Part shown: piece by piece, positions 36,152 to 46,272 of the stretch
Position numbering within the stretch: the first letter of the stretch is position 1
How the letters are laid out: each line of letters starts with the position of its first letter
Source of the DNA: Chitinophaga oryziterrae
GTDB lineage: Bacteria; Bacteroidota; Bacteroidia; Chitinophagales; Chitinophagaceae
Direction of reading: 5' to 3'
DNA length: 64,000 nucleotides
Assembly (NCBI RefSeq): GCF_009758125.1
Contig: NZ_WRXO01000003.1
Span: 558,001 to 622,000 of the forward strand
Made by a program: the position numbers and the translations under genes
The notes under the pieces: generated by a model
What the model saw: only the letters and a program-made list of their open reading frames with translations
Databases searched by the model: none
Told to the model about the DNA's origin: nothing

Positions 36152-36745
36152 ATGGATTCTCCTTTTTTAGCAATGATTATGGCTTTTGCCGGCAGTTTTG
36201 CACCTCGTGGTTGGATGATGTGTGCGGGTCAGTTACTGGCTATCGCTCAGAATCCCGCCTTGTTTTCTTTATTAGGAACGTTTTATGGTGGCGATGGTGT
36301 ACAAACCTATGGCTTACCTGATCTGAGAGGACGTACACCTATCGGACAGGGACAGGGGCCCGGTCTTTCAAATTATGTTTTAGGACAAACAGGCGGCGCA
36401 GAGTCAGTGATACTGACACTCAACAACCTGCCTTCTCACACGCACACCGCAGATGCAAGCACCCTGGTTGTAACGCCATCAGCATCAACTGCGACTGGTA
36501 CTACTAACATTCCGGGTCCGACGCTGGTACCTGCAGGTTTGCCTCAAACAGGAGTTGGCCCAACTGCTTCCACTATCAAAGGTTATGCTGTGAAAAATGG
36601 TAGTACAACACTGGCAGCAGGCACAGTAACTGGTAGTGTAACTATTGGTCTTACTGGTAACAACACCGCTGTAGCTATTCAGGACCCTTACCTGGTAATA
36701 ACTTATGCCATTGCTACAATAGGTATTTTCCCTAGTCGTAATTAA
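36152..36745 (+). CDS. Phage tail-collar domain protein (microcystin-dependent protein family)
   Basis: This 197-aa protein has the tail-collar signature: 'MIMAFAGSFAPRGWMMCAGQLLAI', 'FSLLGTFYGGDGVQTYGLPDLRGRTPIGQG' and 'NLPSHTHTAD', then a Thr/Ala-rich C-terminal half ending 'YLVITYAIATIGIFP'. It has no signal peptide. Homologues in Bacteroidota usually occur in groups of two or three; here there is one. No other phage gene is nearby. It lies 13 nt before a periplasmic-binding-fold gene and heads the run of genes that ends with the T9SS adhesin and PorP protein, implying a surface or appendage role. Confidence 0.9.
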   Translation: MDSPFLAMIMAFAGSFAPRGWMMCAGQLLAIAQNPALFSLLGTFYGGDGVQTYGLPDLRGRTPIGQGQGPGLSNYVLGQTGGAESVILTLNNLPSHTHTADASTLVVTPSASTATGTTNIPGPTLVPAGLPQTGVGPTASTIKGYAVKNGSTTLAAGTVTGSVTIGLTGNNTAVAIQDPYLVITYAIATIGIFPSRN

Positions 36746-36758
36746 TTAGTAGTATAGT

Positions 36759-37922
36759 ATGAAGCCACCCCTCACTATTGGGTTTCTCTCTCCTTATTCC
36801 GGTATTTATCCGCATTACTCCAGTCACCTGGTTACAGGATGGTTGTTAGGAATGGGGTTGGATCCTGTACGACAAAGGTCTGTACAGTTTATGTTTGAGT
36901 ATACACAAATGGGAGGGGTGGATGCATCTGTTGCTGCTGCCCGTAAATTGCTTTTTTTTAACAGGGTGGATATATTGTCTGGTTTGATCAGCTACAAAGC
37001 AGCACCCGGATTGATCCCGTTGATTGAAAGTGATAAGAAGCCTGCTTTCTTCTTTGATATGGGAGAATATATCCCGCATTTTCCTTACCTGAGCCCTGAT
37101 GTATTCTATGCATCGCACCAGTTATGGCAATCACAGTATGCATTGGGTCATTGGGCGCAAAGTAACCTGGGGAACGGTGGGCGGATGATAATGCCTGTAT
37201 ATGAAGCAGGTTATCATCTGAATAGTGCATTTCAACAGGGAGTAACGGCAGCAGGCGGTACACAGATCAGTTTTAATGTATTACCGTTTGATCATAATGA
37301 GCCGGACCGTATGGAACTGGACGCTATTTTTGATCAACTTTCAAAAGATGCCCCGCCTTACGTACATGCTATATTTGCCGGCAACATGGGAACCAGGTTC
37401 CTTGAAAAATGGGTCCAGAGTGGCTTCCATAAAAAGATCCCCTTGCTGGTAAATGAAACAATGGCATATGATGATGTGCTGGATGATATAAAACATACAG
37501 ACCTGCAAATATACACATCCATGATGTGGATGCGTGAAGATGAAAACAAAGCCAATCAGGTATTTGTAAAGAAGTTTGAAAGTATTGCACATCAGCCAGC
37601 TAATATGTATGCGTTAATGGGATATGAAGCTGGACTGATGTGGAGAGAGTTGTTGCCCCACGCCCAAAAAAGAGATTGGGATACCGTTAAGCAGTTATTA
37701 AGAACTGGTGTCATCAATGGTCCCAGGGGAGAGAAGAATTTTTATCCTTCCTCAGGATTTGCTTTACCGGTATCTAACATTATAAAAATCACTACAACAG
37801 CAAATAAAATACATAAAATTATTGTTGATCAGGGAAAAGGAATGCGCTATGATGCGAAAGAATTTGAATTGATCCATAATGAATCCGTCTCAGGATGGCA
37901 AAACCCCTTTCTCTGTATTTAA
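36759..37922 (+). CDS. Type-1 periplasmic-binding-fold protein without signal peptide
   Basis: This 387-aa protein resembles Leu/Ile/Val-type substrate-binding proteins: 'IGFLSPYSGIYPHYSSHLVTG' at the N-terminus, 'VDILSGLISYKAAPGLIPLI', 'YALGHWAQSNLG', 'AIFAGNMGTRFLEKWVQSG' and 'VINGPRGEKNFYPSSGF'. The mature fold starts at residue 4, and an in-frame TAG lies just upstream (36750-36752), so no signal peptide can be present. No permease or ATPase gene is nearby. It is therefore unlikely to be a normal ABC-transport receptor and may be a ligand-sensing or structural partner of the collar protein. It sits 13 nt from each neighbour. Confidence 0.82.
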   Translation: MKPPLTIGFLSPYSGIYPHYSSHLVTGWLLGMGLDPVRQRSVQFMFEYTQMGGVDASVAAARKLLFFNRVDILSGLISYKAAPGLIPLIESDKKPAFFFDMGEYIPHFPYLSPDVFYASHQLWQSQYALGHWAQSNLGNGGRMIMPVYEAGYHLNSAFQQGVTAAGGTQISFNVLPFDHNEPDRMELDAIFDQLSKDAPPYVHAIFAGNMGTRFLEKWVQSGFHKKIPLLVNETMAYDDVLDDIKHTDLQIYTSMMWMREDENKANQVFVKKFESIAHQPANMYALMGYEAGLMWRELLPHAQKRDWDTVKQLLRTGVINGPRGEKNFYPSSGFALPVSNIIKITTTANKIHKIIVDQGKGMRYDAKEFELIHNESVSGWQNPFLCI

Positions 37923-37935
37923 TTAATATGTTCAT

Positions 37936-40900
37936 ATGAAGAACACTTTTACAAAACTTATCAGCAGATTATTGCTGATATTATGCTTTTTATTCACCGG
38001 CTATCATGGCTTCGCTCAATATACGGCGAATACGATAGCTACTGGTGGAGCCTATACTGCCATGGCTAAAGACCAGAGTAATAATATATACGTGGTGCGT
38101 TATAACGTCACGAATGATAATTATGAGGTGGCCAAGTTTGTTGGCGGAAATCCGGCTGTTTCGTCGGTTATCTATTCCGGCTTGTCATATTATACAGGAG
38201 GTGGTGCTTTCCCTTGGGGTATTACTGTAAATACCAATGGGGATGTATTTGTATTGAATTCTTTTGTTACCAATAATGGAGAAATTATCAAACTGAGTGC
38301 CCCTTCCTACACTCCTACAACAATACAAACAGGCAACTATTATTCTGCCATTACTACTGATGCTTCTGATAACTTATTGACATTGGAATACAATTCAGTC
38401 GATAATACTTACCAGGTAGTGAAATATGCTGCTGGTGCAGAAAGCAGTGCTGGCACAATTGTTTATAATGGTTTGCCTCTTCCTAGTGATGGAACTGTTC
38501 CCTGGGGGATTGCTACAGATTCTCATAGCAATATCTACTTCCTGGATTTTATGACGAATAATAATGGGCAGATCAACAAGCTTACCTATCCAACGTATGC
38601 GAAAACGGTTGTTGCTTCAAACAGATTATTTTCTTCACTGGCTATTGATGCCAGTGATAACTTGTATACGACAGAAAGTTCAAACGGCGGTACAAGTGGG
38701 GATGTTGTGAAATATACGGATCCTACACAAACAGGTGTGGTACTTTTCTCCGGACTGAGTATGAACCCTGTTAGTGCCTTTCCTTGGGGGGTGGCAGTGA
38801 ATAGCGGTGGTCAGGTATTTGTGAATGACGGTGTCGCGGCAGGTAGCGGACGAATCCTGCGACTCGATCCGCCTACTTCTTTGGTTAGCAGTGTTACGCG
38901 CGTGGGTCCAACACCAACAGCGGCTACCAGTGTTAGTTACACAGTAATTTTCGACAAGGCTGTTACGGGCATTACCACGTCAGCATTCGGTCTAACCACT
39001 ACTGGTACCATTACAGGTGCATCTGTTACCAGCGTAAGCGGTGGCGGAACTACCTACACAGTGAGTGTGAATACCGGTACCGGTGATGGTACGCTGCGGC
39101 TGAATGTAACAGGAATAGGAGTTACTCCTACTACTACCAATGTTCCTTACACCAGTGGTGAAGTATATACAATAGATAGAACAAAACCAGTAGGTTCAAT
39201 AGTTATCAATAGTGGTTCAACAATTACAAACAATGCCACTGTAACATTAACGCTTGCGGCTACAGATGCGAGTGTTATGAAGATGCGTTTCTCTAATGAT
39301 GGTATAGCCTGGAGTGCTTATGAAGCAGTGGCAACCAGCAAATCATGGGCGCTTACAGCAGGGGATGGATTGAAAACGGTATATGTGCAGTATGTGGATG
39401 CTGCGCTTAATGTACAGGGTTATACAGCTACGATCACACTGGACCAGACGGTTCCGGTAACTACCATATTAACGGGTCCGAACAATCCTACGAATAGTAC
39501 AAGCGCCACTTTTACTTTCTCTTCCAATGAAGCTGGCAGTACGTTCCAGGGTAGTATTGATGGGGGACCATTTAATGCTATTTCGTCTCCGGCTACTTAT
39601 AGCGGTATGACGGGTGGCCCACATTCGATGTTAATAAGGGCAAAAGATCCTGCTGGTAATTTTTCAACAGTAGTTTCTTACAACTGGACGGTAGATCTGA
39701 CTGCACCGACTGTTGCATCAGTTGGGGTACCTTCCGCCGGATACTATGTGATAGGTTCAGTTATGAACTTCGTTGTTAATTACACGGAGAATGTAATAGT
39801 GAATACAACCGGAGGAACACCTTATCTGAATGTTATACTTAATTCAGGTACTGTACAAGCCAGTTATGTAAGTGGATCCGGAACCAGTGCATTAACATTC
39901 AGATATACTGTCGTAGATGGTGATTCGGATAATGACGGTGTTGGCCTGGGCGCTAACTTGCAGATAAACGGTAGTACGATAAATGATGCGGCTGGAAATA
40001 CCGCCGATGTTGTATTACAAAATCCGGGTAGCCTCTCTGGTGTGCTTGTAAATACAACCAGACCAACGGTTACACTGTCAACTTCGGAGCCGGCTATCGT
40101 AAATCATGCAATTACCGCTACTATCACGTTTAGTGAAGCGGTGACCGGATTTACAATGTCTGATCTGATTCCTGTAAATGCGACTATTACATCGCTTACG
40201 ACTTCAGACAATATTACTTACACCGTAACCTATGCCCCGATTGTAGATGGCAATGTACAGTTAAATGTACCTGCTTCTGTAGCAGTAAATGCGGCTGGTA
40301 ATCCTAATAAAGTCTCTACGAATACGCTGAACATTACTTATGATATTACCCAACCGGTAGTACAGTCAGTAAGTGTACCTGCGAATGGTTATTACAAGGC
40401 AGGTGATAACCTGGACTTCACCGTTACATTCGATGGAGCCGTTAATACAACAGGCGGCAGCCCATCTGTTAGTGTAACAATTGGCAGCAACGTTGTACAG
40501 GCAACATATATCAGTTCAACATCATCTTCGCTGACATTCAGGTATACTGTAGTGGATGGAGATCAGGATATGGATGGTATTACAGTAGGTAGCCTGGTAT
40601 TGAACGGCAGCACTATAAAAGATGCCGCGGATAATGATGCTATACTTACATTGAATAGTATAGGCAGCACCACCAATGTGAAGGTGAATACAACACATCC
40701 TTCTGTAATATTGTCTGCTGCAAGTATTGTAAATGCGCCATTTACTGCTACTATCACCTTTAGCGAAGCCGTAACAGGATTTACTATCGGGGATATAACT
40801 GCTGGCAATGCCACACTAAGCAGTCTGCAAACTTCAGATAACATTACTTATACCGTATTGGTAACACCAACAGCAGAAGGTACCGTTACACTGAATGTAG

Positions 40901-43900
40901 CTGCAGATGTTGCAGTGAACATTGGTAATAATGGTAATACAGTTGCTACACAACTGAGCGTTGTGTACGATGTAACACCACCGGTTGTCAGTGCTGTAAG
41001 TGTACCAGCGGATGGTTACTACAAAGCAGGTGATAATCTGAATTTCACCGTTACGTTCGATGGCGCTGTTAATCTGAATACAACAGGTGGCAGTCCATAT
41101 ATTAATATAACAATCGGCGGCAGCGTTGTACCGGCTGCATATGTGAGTGCTACAGCAACCACGATGACATTCAGCTATACCGTAGTGAATGGAGATCAGG
41201 ATATGAACGGTATTGCAGTGGGTAGCCTTGTATTAAACGGTAGCAGCATAAAAGATGCAGCGGGTAATAATGCGGTACTTACACTGAACAACACTGGCAG
41301 CACTGCCAATGTGTTTGTAAATACAACACATCCTTCAGTAGTAGTGTCCACCACTGCTCCTGCAAATGTAAATGCGCCATATAGTGTTACTATCACTTTC
41401 AGTGAAGCAGTAACAGGATTTGCTACCGGAGATATCACAACTACCAACGCTACGCTCAGCAACCTGCAAACAGCAGATAATATTACATACACTGTACTGG
41501 TTACACCGGTTACTGATGGGGATGTAAGTCTGACTGTTGATGCTAACGCTACAGTGAATATCGGTAGCAATGGCAATGATGCATCCAACACCATACATGT
41601 AATGTATGATATAACGACACCTGTCATTTCATCTGTTGGCGTACCTGCTGACGGATATTATAAAGAGGGTGCTACGATGGACTTCACGGTTAATTATTCG
41701 GAGGGTGTTGTTGTGGATGTAACAGGTGGAACACCTTATATCAATGTGGTACTTACTACGGGTACCGTACACGCCAGCTATATAAGCGGTAGTGGTACAG
41801 GTACATTAACCTTCAGATATACAGTGCAGTCCGGCGACCTTGATATGGACGGACCTGCTCTGGGTACCAATCTGCAAACGAATGGTGGTACAATAAAAGA
41901 TGCCGCAACCAACGATGCGGATGGCACATTGCAGAATGTAAGTAACCTGACAAATGTATTTGTAAATGGAATAAGGCCTGCTGTAGTGGTATCAACTGCT
42001 GCACCGGCATTAGTGAACCAGGCAATTACAGCGACTATCACGTTTAGTGAAGCCGTAACAGGTTTGACGACCGGAGATTTCGTAACAACCAATGCGACGA
42101 TCAGCAATCTGCAAACTTCTGATAATATTACTTATACGGTACTGGTAACACCTGCTGCGGACGGTGCTGTAAGTATAAGTGTCCCTGCTGCTGCGGCTCA
42201 GAACATTGCCGGTAATGATAATACAGCGTCCAATACAATAAGTTTCACTTATGATGGAACAGCGCCTGTTGTTACGTCTGTGGCAGTACCTGCGAACGGA
42301 TATTATAAAGCTGCAACTACGCTTGACTTTACAGTTAATTTTGATGGAAACATCATCCTGAATACAACAGGTGGTACACCTTATATCAATGTGGCCATTG
42401 GTGCTTCCGTTGTACAGGCAGCATGTACCGGTACATCAGGACCAGCAGCATTGACCTTCAGTTACACCGTGCAGAATGGAGATATGGATATGGATGGTAT
42501 CACGGTGGGCAGTCTGGTATTGAATGGTGGTACTATAAAAGATGCAGCTACCAATGATGCAGTGTTAACACTGAATAATACAGGCAGTACAACGGGTGTA
42601 TTTGTAAATACAGCGCAACCGTCAGTAGTTGTGTCTACCGCAGCTGCTGCAAATGTGAATGCACCATTTACAGCAACGATCACCTTTAATGAAGCTGTAA
42701 CAGGTTTCACCATAGGAGATATTGTAACATCCAATGCTACATTAAGCAGCCTGCAAACTTCTGATAATATTACTTATACCGTATTGGTAACACCAACAGT
42801 GGACGGTACCGTGACGGTGAACGTTCCTGCGAATGCGGCTGTAAATATTGGTAGTAACGGTAATACGGTTTCAAATACGTTAAGTGTTACCTATGATGTA
42901 ACAGCGCCTGTTGTTACTTCAGTTGCGGTGCCAGCGAATGGTTATTACAATGCCGGAACTAATCTTGACTTCACCGTTAAGTTCAGCGAAAATATCACAC
43001 TGAATACCACTGGTGGTAATCCTTATATCAATGTAACGATTGGGGCTGCTGTTGTGCAGGCAGTATACACGGGTACCTCAGGAGCGGATGGATTAGCATT
43101 CAGTTATACCGTGCAGAACGGAGATATGGATATGAATGGTATCGTAGTGGGCAGCCTGGTATTGAATGGTAGTACCATAAAAGATGCGGCTACCAATAAT
43201 GCGGTGTTAACGCTGAATAATACAGGTAATACAACAGGTGTGTTTGTAAATACAACACATCCTTCGGTGATACTGTCTACTACCGCTGCTGCAATTGTAA
43301 ACACACCATTTACAGCAACGATCACATTTAGCGAAGCGGTAACAGGATTTGCAATTGGGGATATCATTGTATCGAATGCCACATTGAGTAATCTGCAAAC
43401 TTCAGATAATATCACATATACCGTACTGGTTACACCAGTAACAGATGGTCTGGTGATCCTTGATGTTCCTCCAGCAATGGCCGTGAACATCGGTAATAAT
43501 GGTAATACCGCGGCGGCTGGTAGCTTAAACATCACTTATGATGTAACGGCGCCTGTTGTAACTTCAGTAGCTGTACCGGCGAACGGATATTATAAGGATG
43601 GCACTACACTTGGTTTTGTTGTTTATTACAATGAAAGTGTAATAGTAAATACGGCAACGGGAGTTCCTTATATTAATGTAGCGTTGACTAGCGGTACTGT
43701 AAAGGCTACATATGTAAGTGGTAGTGGTACCGGTGCATTAGTATTCAATTATGCCGTGCAGCCTGGGGATATGGATATGGATGGCATCACACTGGGTAGC
43801 CTGGTATTGAATGGTGGTACTATAAAAGATATCGCAACCAACAATGCTGTGCTGACATTGAACAATGCAGCCAGTACGGCAGGTGTGTTCGTGAATACTG

Positions 43901-45297
43901 CAACTCCTTCTGTTCAGTTATCTACTACGGCCGCGACCATTGTAAATACGCCGTTCACAGTGAAAATAGTATTTAGTGAGGCCGTGACAGGTTTGACTGC
44001 GAGTGGTATTACCGCATCCAATGCAACAGTCAGCAATCTGCAAACGACGGATAATATTACTTATACAGTGTTAATCACACCTGTTGCTGATGGTGTTATA
44101 AATATCAACGTACCGGCAGGTTCTGCAGTGAATGTTGTTGGTAATGGCAACTCCGGAAATAATCTTTTAGCTATTGTGTATGATGCGACTGCCCCGGTTA
44201 TTGGTGCTGGTCAGACTTTCAATATTGCTGAAAGAAGTCCGGTTGGTACACTGGTTGGAACAGTAACGGCTACGGAAGCAAGGGGTACTTTGCAGAACTG
44301 GACGATTGCCAGTGATGATTCCGGTGGAGCGTTCTCCATTGATAATGCTGGTAGCATCCATGTACAGAATGTGGCACTTCTTAACAGTAAGGTGAACAGC
44401 ACAGTTACCCTTACGATCACAGTAAGTGATGGATTAAATACCAGCATTGCAGAAACTGTAACAGTGAATGTGAAACTGGTGAACCAGGCGCCTTTACTGG
44501 ATGCTATCTCTGATGTGGTGATGTGTACGAACACAGATTCACATACGATACAGTTAACCGGCGCTTCGGCGGTAGAAACTGATCAGACGTATGGCTTCTC
44601 TGTAAGTGCGGATAAACCAGACTTTGATGTATTGTCTGTAAGTGCGGCAGGTGTCATCACCTACCAGCTGAAAGCCGGTGCATCGGGTATCATAACCGTG
44701 ACCGTAACGATAAAGGATAATGGTGGTACTGCCAACGGAGGTGTTGATACATTACGCCGCAGCTTCACCGTAACCGCTAACAGCTTACCGCTTATCAGCA
44801 TCAGCAGCGATAAAGGCAGTGCGATCTCCAAAGGAGATATCGTCCACCTCACCGCAACCGGTGGTACTTCTTACAGTTGGAACAATGCAGACGGTAATAT
44901 CAGCGGTCAGCTGACTGATATCCTGGAAGCAAGACCAATGGATAACACCACTTACAGCGTAACAGTAACTGACGCTCAGGGCTGCCAGGATAGTGCAACG
45001 ATCAGTTTGAAAGTAGTGGAAGACTTCAAGGTGGATGCGATCAATATCCTTACGCCAAATGGTGACGGTAAGAATGACAAGTGGGTAATCAAAAACATAG
45101 ATAGCTATCCAAACAATGAAGTGAAGATCTACGACCGTACCGGCCGACTGGTATACACCCGTAGAAACTACAGCAATGAATGGGATGCTACCATGAATGG
45201 TTCACCACTTGCAGAAGGTACTTACTATTATATTTTAACGATTGAAGGTGGTAAGACTGCGAAGGGTTATATCACTATCATCAGAGACCGGAATTAA
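37936..45297 (+). CDS. Giant T9SS-secreted repeat adhesin
   Basis: This 2453-aa protein starts with a signal peptide ('LLLILCFLFTGYHGFAQ'). Domains: a beta-propeller/NHL-like region (about 30-311; 'FPWGITVNTNGDVFVLN' and relatives), three unlike Ig-type domains (311-595), then seven tandem ~213-residue units (595-2085). Each unit has two Ig-like halves, 'SVAVPANGYYKAG...' and 'ATITFSEAVTGF...LQTSDNITYTVLVTP'. A cadherin-like domain (2085-2185), further beta domains, and a C-terminal type B T9SS sorting domain ('NILTPNGDGKNDKW...GTYYYILTIEGGK') follow. It should be secreted by the type IX system and displayed at the surface as a long adhesin or filament. The PorP/SprF gene is 8 nt downstream, the usual partner. 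Confidence 0.94.
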   Translation: MKNTFTKLISRLLLILCFLFTGYHGFAQYTANTIATGGAYTAMAKDQSNNIYVVRYNVTNDNYEVAKFVGGNPAVSSVIYSGLSYYTGGGAFPWGITVNTNGDVFVLNSFVTNNGEIIKLSAPSYTPTTIQTGNYYSAITTDASDNLLTLEYNSVDNTYQVVKYAAGAESSAGTIVYNGLPLPSDGTVPWGIATDSHSNIYFLDFMTNNNGQINKLTYPTYAKTVVASNRLFSSLAIDASDNLYTTESSNGGTSGDVVKYTDPTQTGVVLFSGLSMNPVSAFPWGVAVNSGGQVFVNDGVAAGSGRILRLDPPTSLVSSVTRVGPTPTAATSVSYTVIFDKAVTGITTSAFGLTTTGTITGASVTSVSGGGTTYTVSVNTGTGDGTLRLNVTGIGVTPTTTNVPYTSGEVYTIDRTKPVGSIVINSGSTITNNATVTLTLAATDASVMKMRFSNDGIAWSAYEAVATSKSWALTAGDGLKTVYVQYVDAALNVQGYTATITLDQTVPVTTILTGPNNPTNSTSATFTFSSNEAGSTFQGSIDGGPFNAISSPATYSGMTGGPHSMLIRAKDPAGNFSTVVSYNWTVDLTAPTVASVGVPSAGYYVIGSVMNFVVNYTENVIVNTTGGTPYLNVILNSGTVQASYVSGSGTSALTFRYTVVDGDSDNDGVGLGANLQINGSTINDAAGNTADVVLQNPGSLSGVLVNTTRPTVTLSTSEPAIVNHAITATITFSEAVTGFTMSDLIPVNATITSLTTSDNITYTVTYAPIVDGNVQLNVPASVAVNAAGNPNKVSTNTLNITYDITQPVVQSVSVPANGYYKAGDNLDFTVTFDGAVNTTGGSPSVSVTIGSNVVQATYISSTSSSLTFRYTVVDGDQDMDGITVGSLVLNGSTIKDAADNDAILTLNSIGSTTNVKVNTTHPSVILSAASIVNAPFTATITFSEAVTGFTIGDITAGNATLSSLQTSDNITYTVLVTPTAEGTVTLNVAADVAVNIGNNGNTVATQLSVVYDVTPPVVSAVSVPADGYYKAGDNLNFTVTFDGAVNLNTTGGSPYINITIGGSVVPAAYVSATATTMTFSYTVVNGDQDMNGIAVGSLVLNGSSIKDAAGNNAVLTLNNTGSTANVFVNTTHPSVVVSTTAPANVNAPYSVTITFSEAVTGFATGDITTTNATLSNLQTADNITYTVLVTPVTDGDVSLTVDANATVNIGSNGNDASNTIHVMYDITTPVISSVGVPADGYYKEGATMDFTVNYSEGVVVDVTGGTPYINVVLTTGTVHASYISGSGTGTLTFRYTVQSGDLDMDGPALGTNLQTNGGTIKDAATNDADGTLQNVSNLTNVFVNGIRPAVVVSTAAPALVNQAITATITFSEAVTGLTTGDFVTTNATISNLQTSDNITYTVLVTPAADGAVSISVPAAAAQNIAGNDNTASNTISFTYDGTAPVVTSVAVPANGYYKAATTLDFTVNFDGNIILNTTGGTPYINVAIGASVVQAACTGTSGPAALTFSYTVQNGDMDMDGITVGSLVLNGGTIKDAATNDAVLTLNNTGSTTGVFVNTAQPSVVVSTAAAANVNAPFTATITFNEAVTGFTIGDIVTSNATLSSLQTSDNITYTVLVTPTVDGTVTVNVPANAAVNIGSNGNTVSNTLSVTYDVTAPVVTSVAVPANGYYNAGTNLDFTVKFSENITLNTTGGNPYINVTIGAAVVQAVYTGTSGADGLAFSYTVQNGDMDMNGIVVGSLVLNGSTIKDAATNNAVLTLNNTGNTTGVFVNTTHPSVILSTTAAAIVNTPFTATITFSEAVTGFAIGDIIVSNATLSNLQTSDNITYTVLVTPVTDGLVILDVPPAMAVNIGNNGNTAAAGSLNITYDVTAPVVTSVAVPANGYYKDGTTLGFVVYYNESVIVNTATGVPYINVALTSGTVKATYVSGSGTGALVFNYAVQPGDMDMDGITLGSLVLNGGTIKDIATNNAVLTLNNAASTAGVFVNTATPSVQLSTTAATIVNTPFTVKIVFSEAVTGLTASGITASNATVSNLQTTDNITYTVLITPVADGVININVPAGSAVNVVGNGNSGNNLLAIVYDATAPVIGAGQTFNIAERSPVGTLVGTVTATEARGTLQNWTIASDDSGGAFSIDNAGSIHVQNVALLNSKVNSTVTLTITVSDGLNTSIAETVTVNVKLVNQAPLLDAISDVVMCTNTDSHTIQLTGASAVETDQTYGFSVSADKPDFDVLSVSAAGVITYQLKAGASGIITVTVTIKDNGGTANGGVDTLRRSFTVTANSLPLISISSDKGSAISKGDIVHLTATGGTSYSWNNADGNISGQLTDILEARPMDNTTYSVTVTDAQGCQDSATISLKVVEDFKVDAINILTPNGDGKNDKWVIKNIDSYPNNEVKIYDRTGRLVYTRRNYSNEWDATMNGSPLAEGTYYYILTIEGGKTAKGYITIIRDRN
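39713..44190 (+). repeat. Seven tandem ~640-bp coding repeats in the adhesin gene
   Basis: Units begin near 39713, 40351, 40980, 41617, 42261, 42903 and 43548, and the last ends near 44190. The spacing of 630-644 bp is regular. Units 4 and 7 follow a slightly different first-half subtype. Confidence 0.9.
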
Positions 45298-45305
45298 CTT
45301 ATTTT

Positions 45306-46211
45306 ATGAATATACGTTCCTTATTCGTTAGCTGCCTTATTCTGGCAGCAGGTAGCAAAGCCGGTGCGCAATCACTCAGTAATGCCCAGGCATTACTTGA
45401 GCCATCCGGCACCCAGTACTTTCAAAACCAGTACCTGAGTAATCCGGCTATGGCCGGTCTTGAAAAGGGGCTTCACCTGAATGCGGCTTACCGTAAACAG
45501 TGGAGCGGTATTGATGGTGCGCCTGTAACTAAGTTCTTCACCGCAGATGGTGCGGTGGGGAACAGGGTGGGAGCAGGGCTGAACGTCTTCGATGATGTGG
45601 CCGGCCTTATCAACAGGACCCGCGTTGCGATTACTTACGCCTATCACCTGCCACTGAGTGATGCTGATCATCAGTTACACTTTGGTTTGTCACTGGCATG
45701 GAATGTACAGCGGGTAGATTACAAAAACGTGAACGGGGATGCGACAGACCCTTCCGTAAGTGCGTTCAACCGCCGCGATAACTACTTTGAAGCGGAATAC
45801 GGTATGGCTTATACGGATACCAAACTAACCCTGCAGGCTTCAGTGCCAAACATAAGGAGCCTTGTCACCGGCGATAACAAAGCTGTTGACGGGGGTGGTA
45901 TCTTCTTCACTGCTGCCTCTTACAGGTTTGCGGTAGATGAGACCATCACGGCTGTTGAACCTAAACTCTGCTACCGCGGAGTAAGGGGATATGACAACAT
46001 CCTGGATGCCGGTGTGAACGTATCTTTACTGAATAACGTTGCCAATGTAATGGCGATGTATCATACGTCTAAAAGTCTGACTGCCGGTATAGGGGTGAAT
46101 ATCATGAAAACGGTAGGTGTACAGGCGATGTATACTACCCAGACAGGTGGTGTGAAGACTTATGTAGATGGTACGTATGAGGTAGGTGTAACAGTGAACC
46201 TGTTCAAATAG
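45306..46211 (+). CDS. PorP/SprF-family outer-membrane protein
   Basis: This 301-aa beta-barrel protein has a signal peptide ('LFVSCLILAAGSKAGAQS'). The family start 'YFQNQYLSNPAMAGLEKGLHLNAAYRKQWSGIDGAP' is followed by repeated amphipathic strands ending 'GTYEVGVTVNLFK'. PorP/SprF proteins pair with T9SS type B substrates and help anchor or secrete them. It begins 8 nt after the giant adhesin stop, so it is its dedicated partner. A perfect palindromic terminator follows. Confidence 0.93.
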   Translation: MNIRSLFVSCLILAAGSKAGAQSLSNAQALLEPSGTQYFQNQYLSNPAMAGLEKGLHLNAAYRKQWSGIDGAPVTKFFTADGAVGNRVGAGLNVFDDVAGLINRTRVAITYAYHLPLSDADHQLHFGLSLAWNVQRVDYKNVNGDATDPSVSAFNRRDNYFEAEYGMAYTDTKLTLQASVPNIRSLVTGDNKAVDGGGIFFTAASYRFAVDETITAVEPKLCYRGVRGYDNILDAGVNVSLLNNVANVMAMYHTSKSLTAGIGVNIMKTVGVQAMYTTQTGGVKTYVDGTYEVGVTVNLFK

Positions 46212-46234
46212 AGAAGACACTTTCTATATAACAA

Positions 46235-46272
46235 TAAAGAAAGGGTTGGCCAGCTGGCCAACCCTTTCTTTA
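46235..46272. terminator. Perfect 38-bp palindromic bidirectional terminator
   Basis: The arms TAAAGAAAGGGTTGGCCAG / CTGGCCAACCCTTTCTTTA meet with no loop. The fusA stop codon (46270-46272) lies inside it. It serves the converging porP-like and EF-G genes. Confidence 0.9.

Noticed and set aside
36152..36745. Prophage remnant
   Set aside because: Only the collar domain is present; no integrase, capsid, terminase or lysis genes are nearby, and its neighbours are T9SS genes.
41196..43535. Several similar minus-strand frames repeated in the adhesin region
   Set aside because: They look like paralogues of each other only because the coding strand carries tandem repeats; no starts or promoters support them.
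39713..44190. CRISPR-like or satellite repeat
   Set aside because: The ~640-bp period stays in one reading frame and encodes Ig-like domains; no spacer structure.
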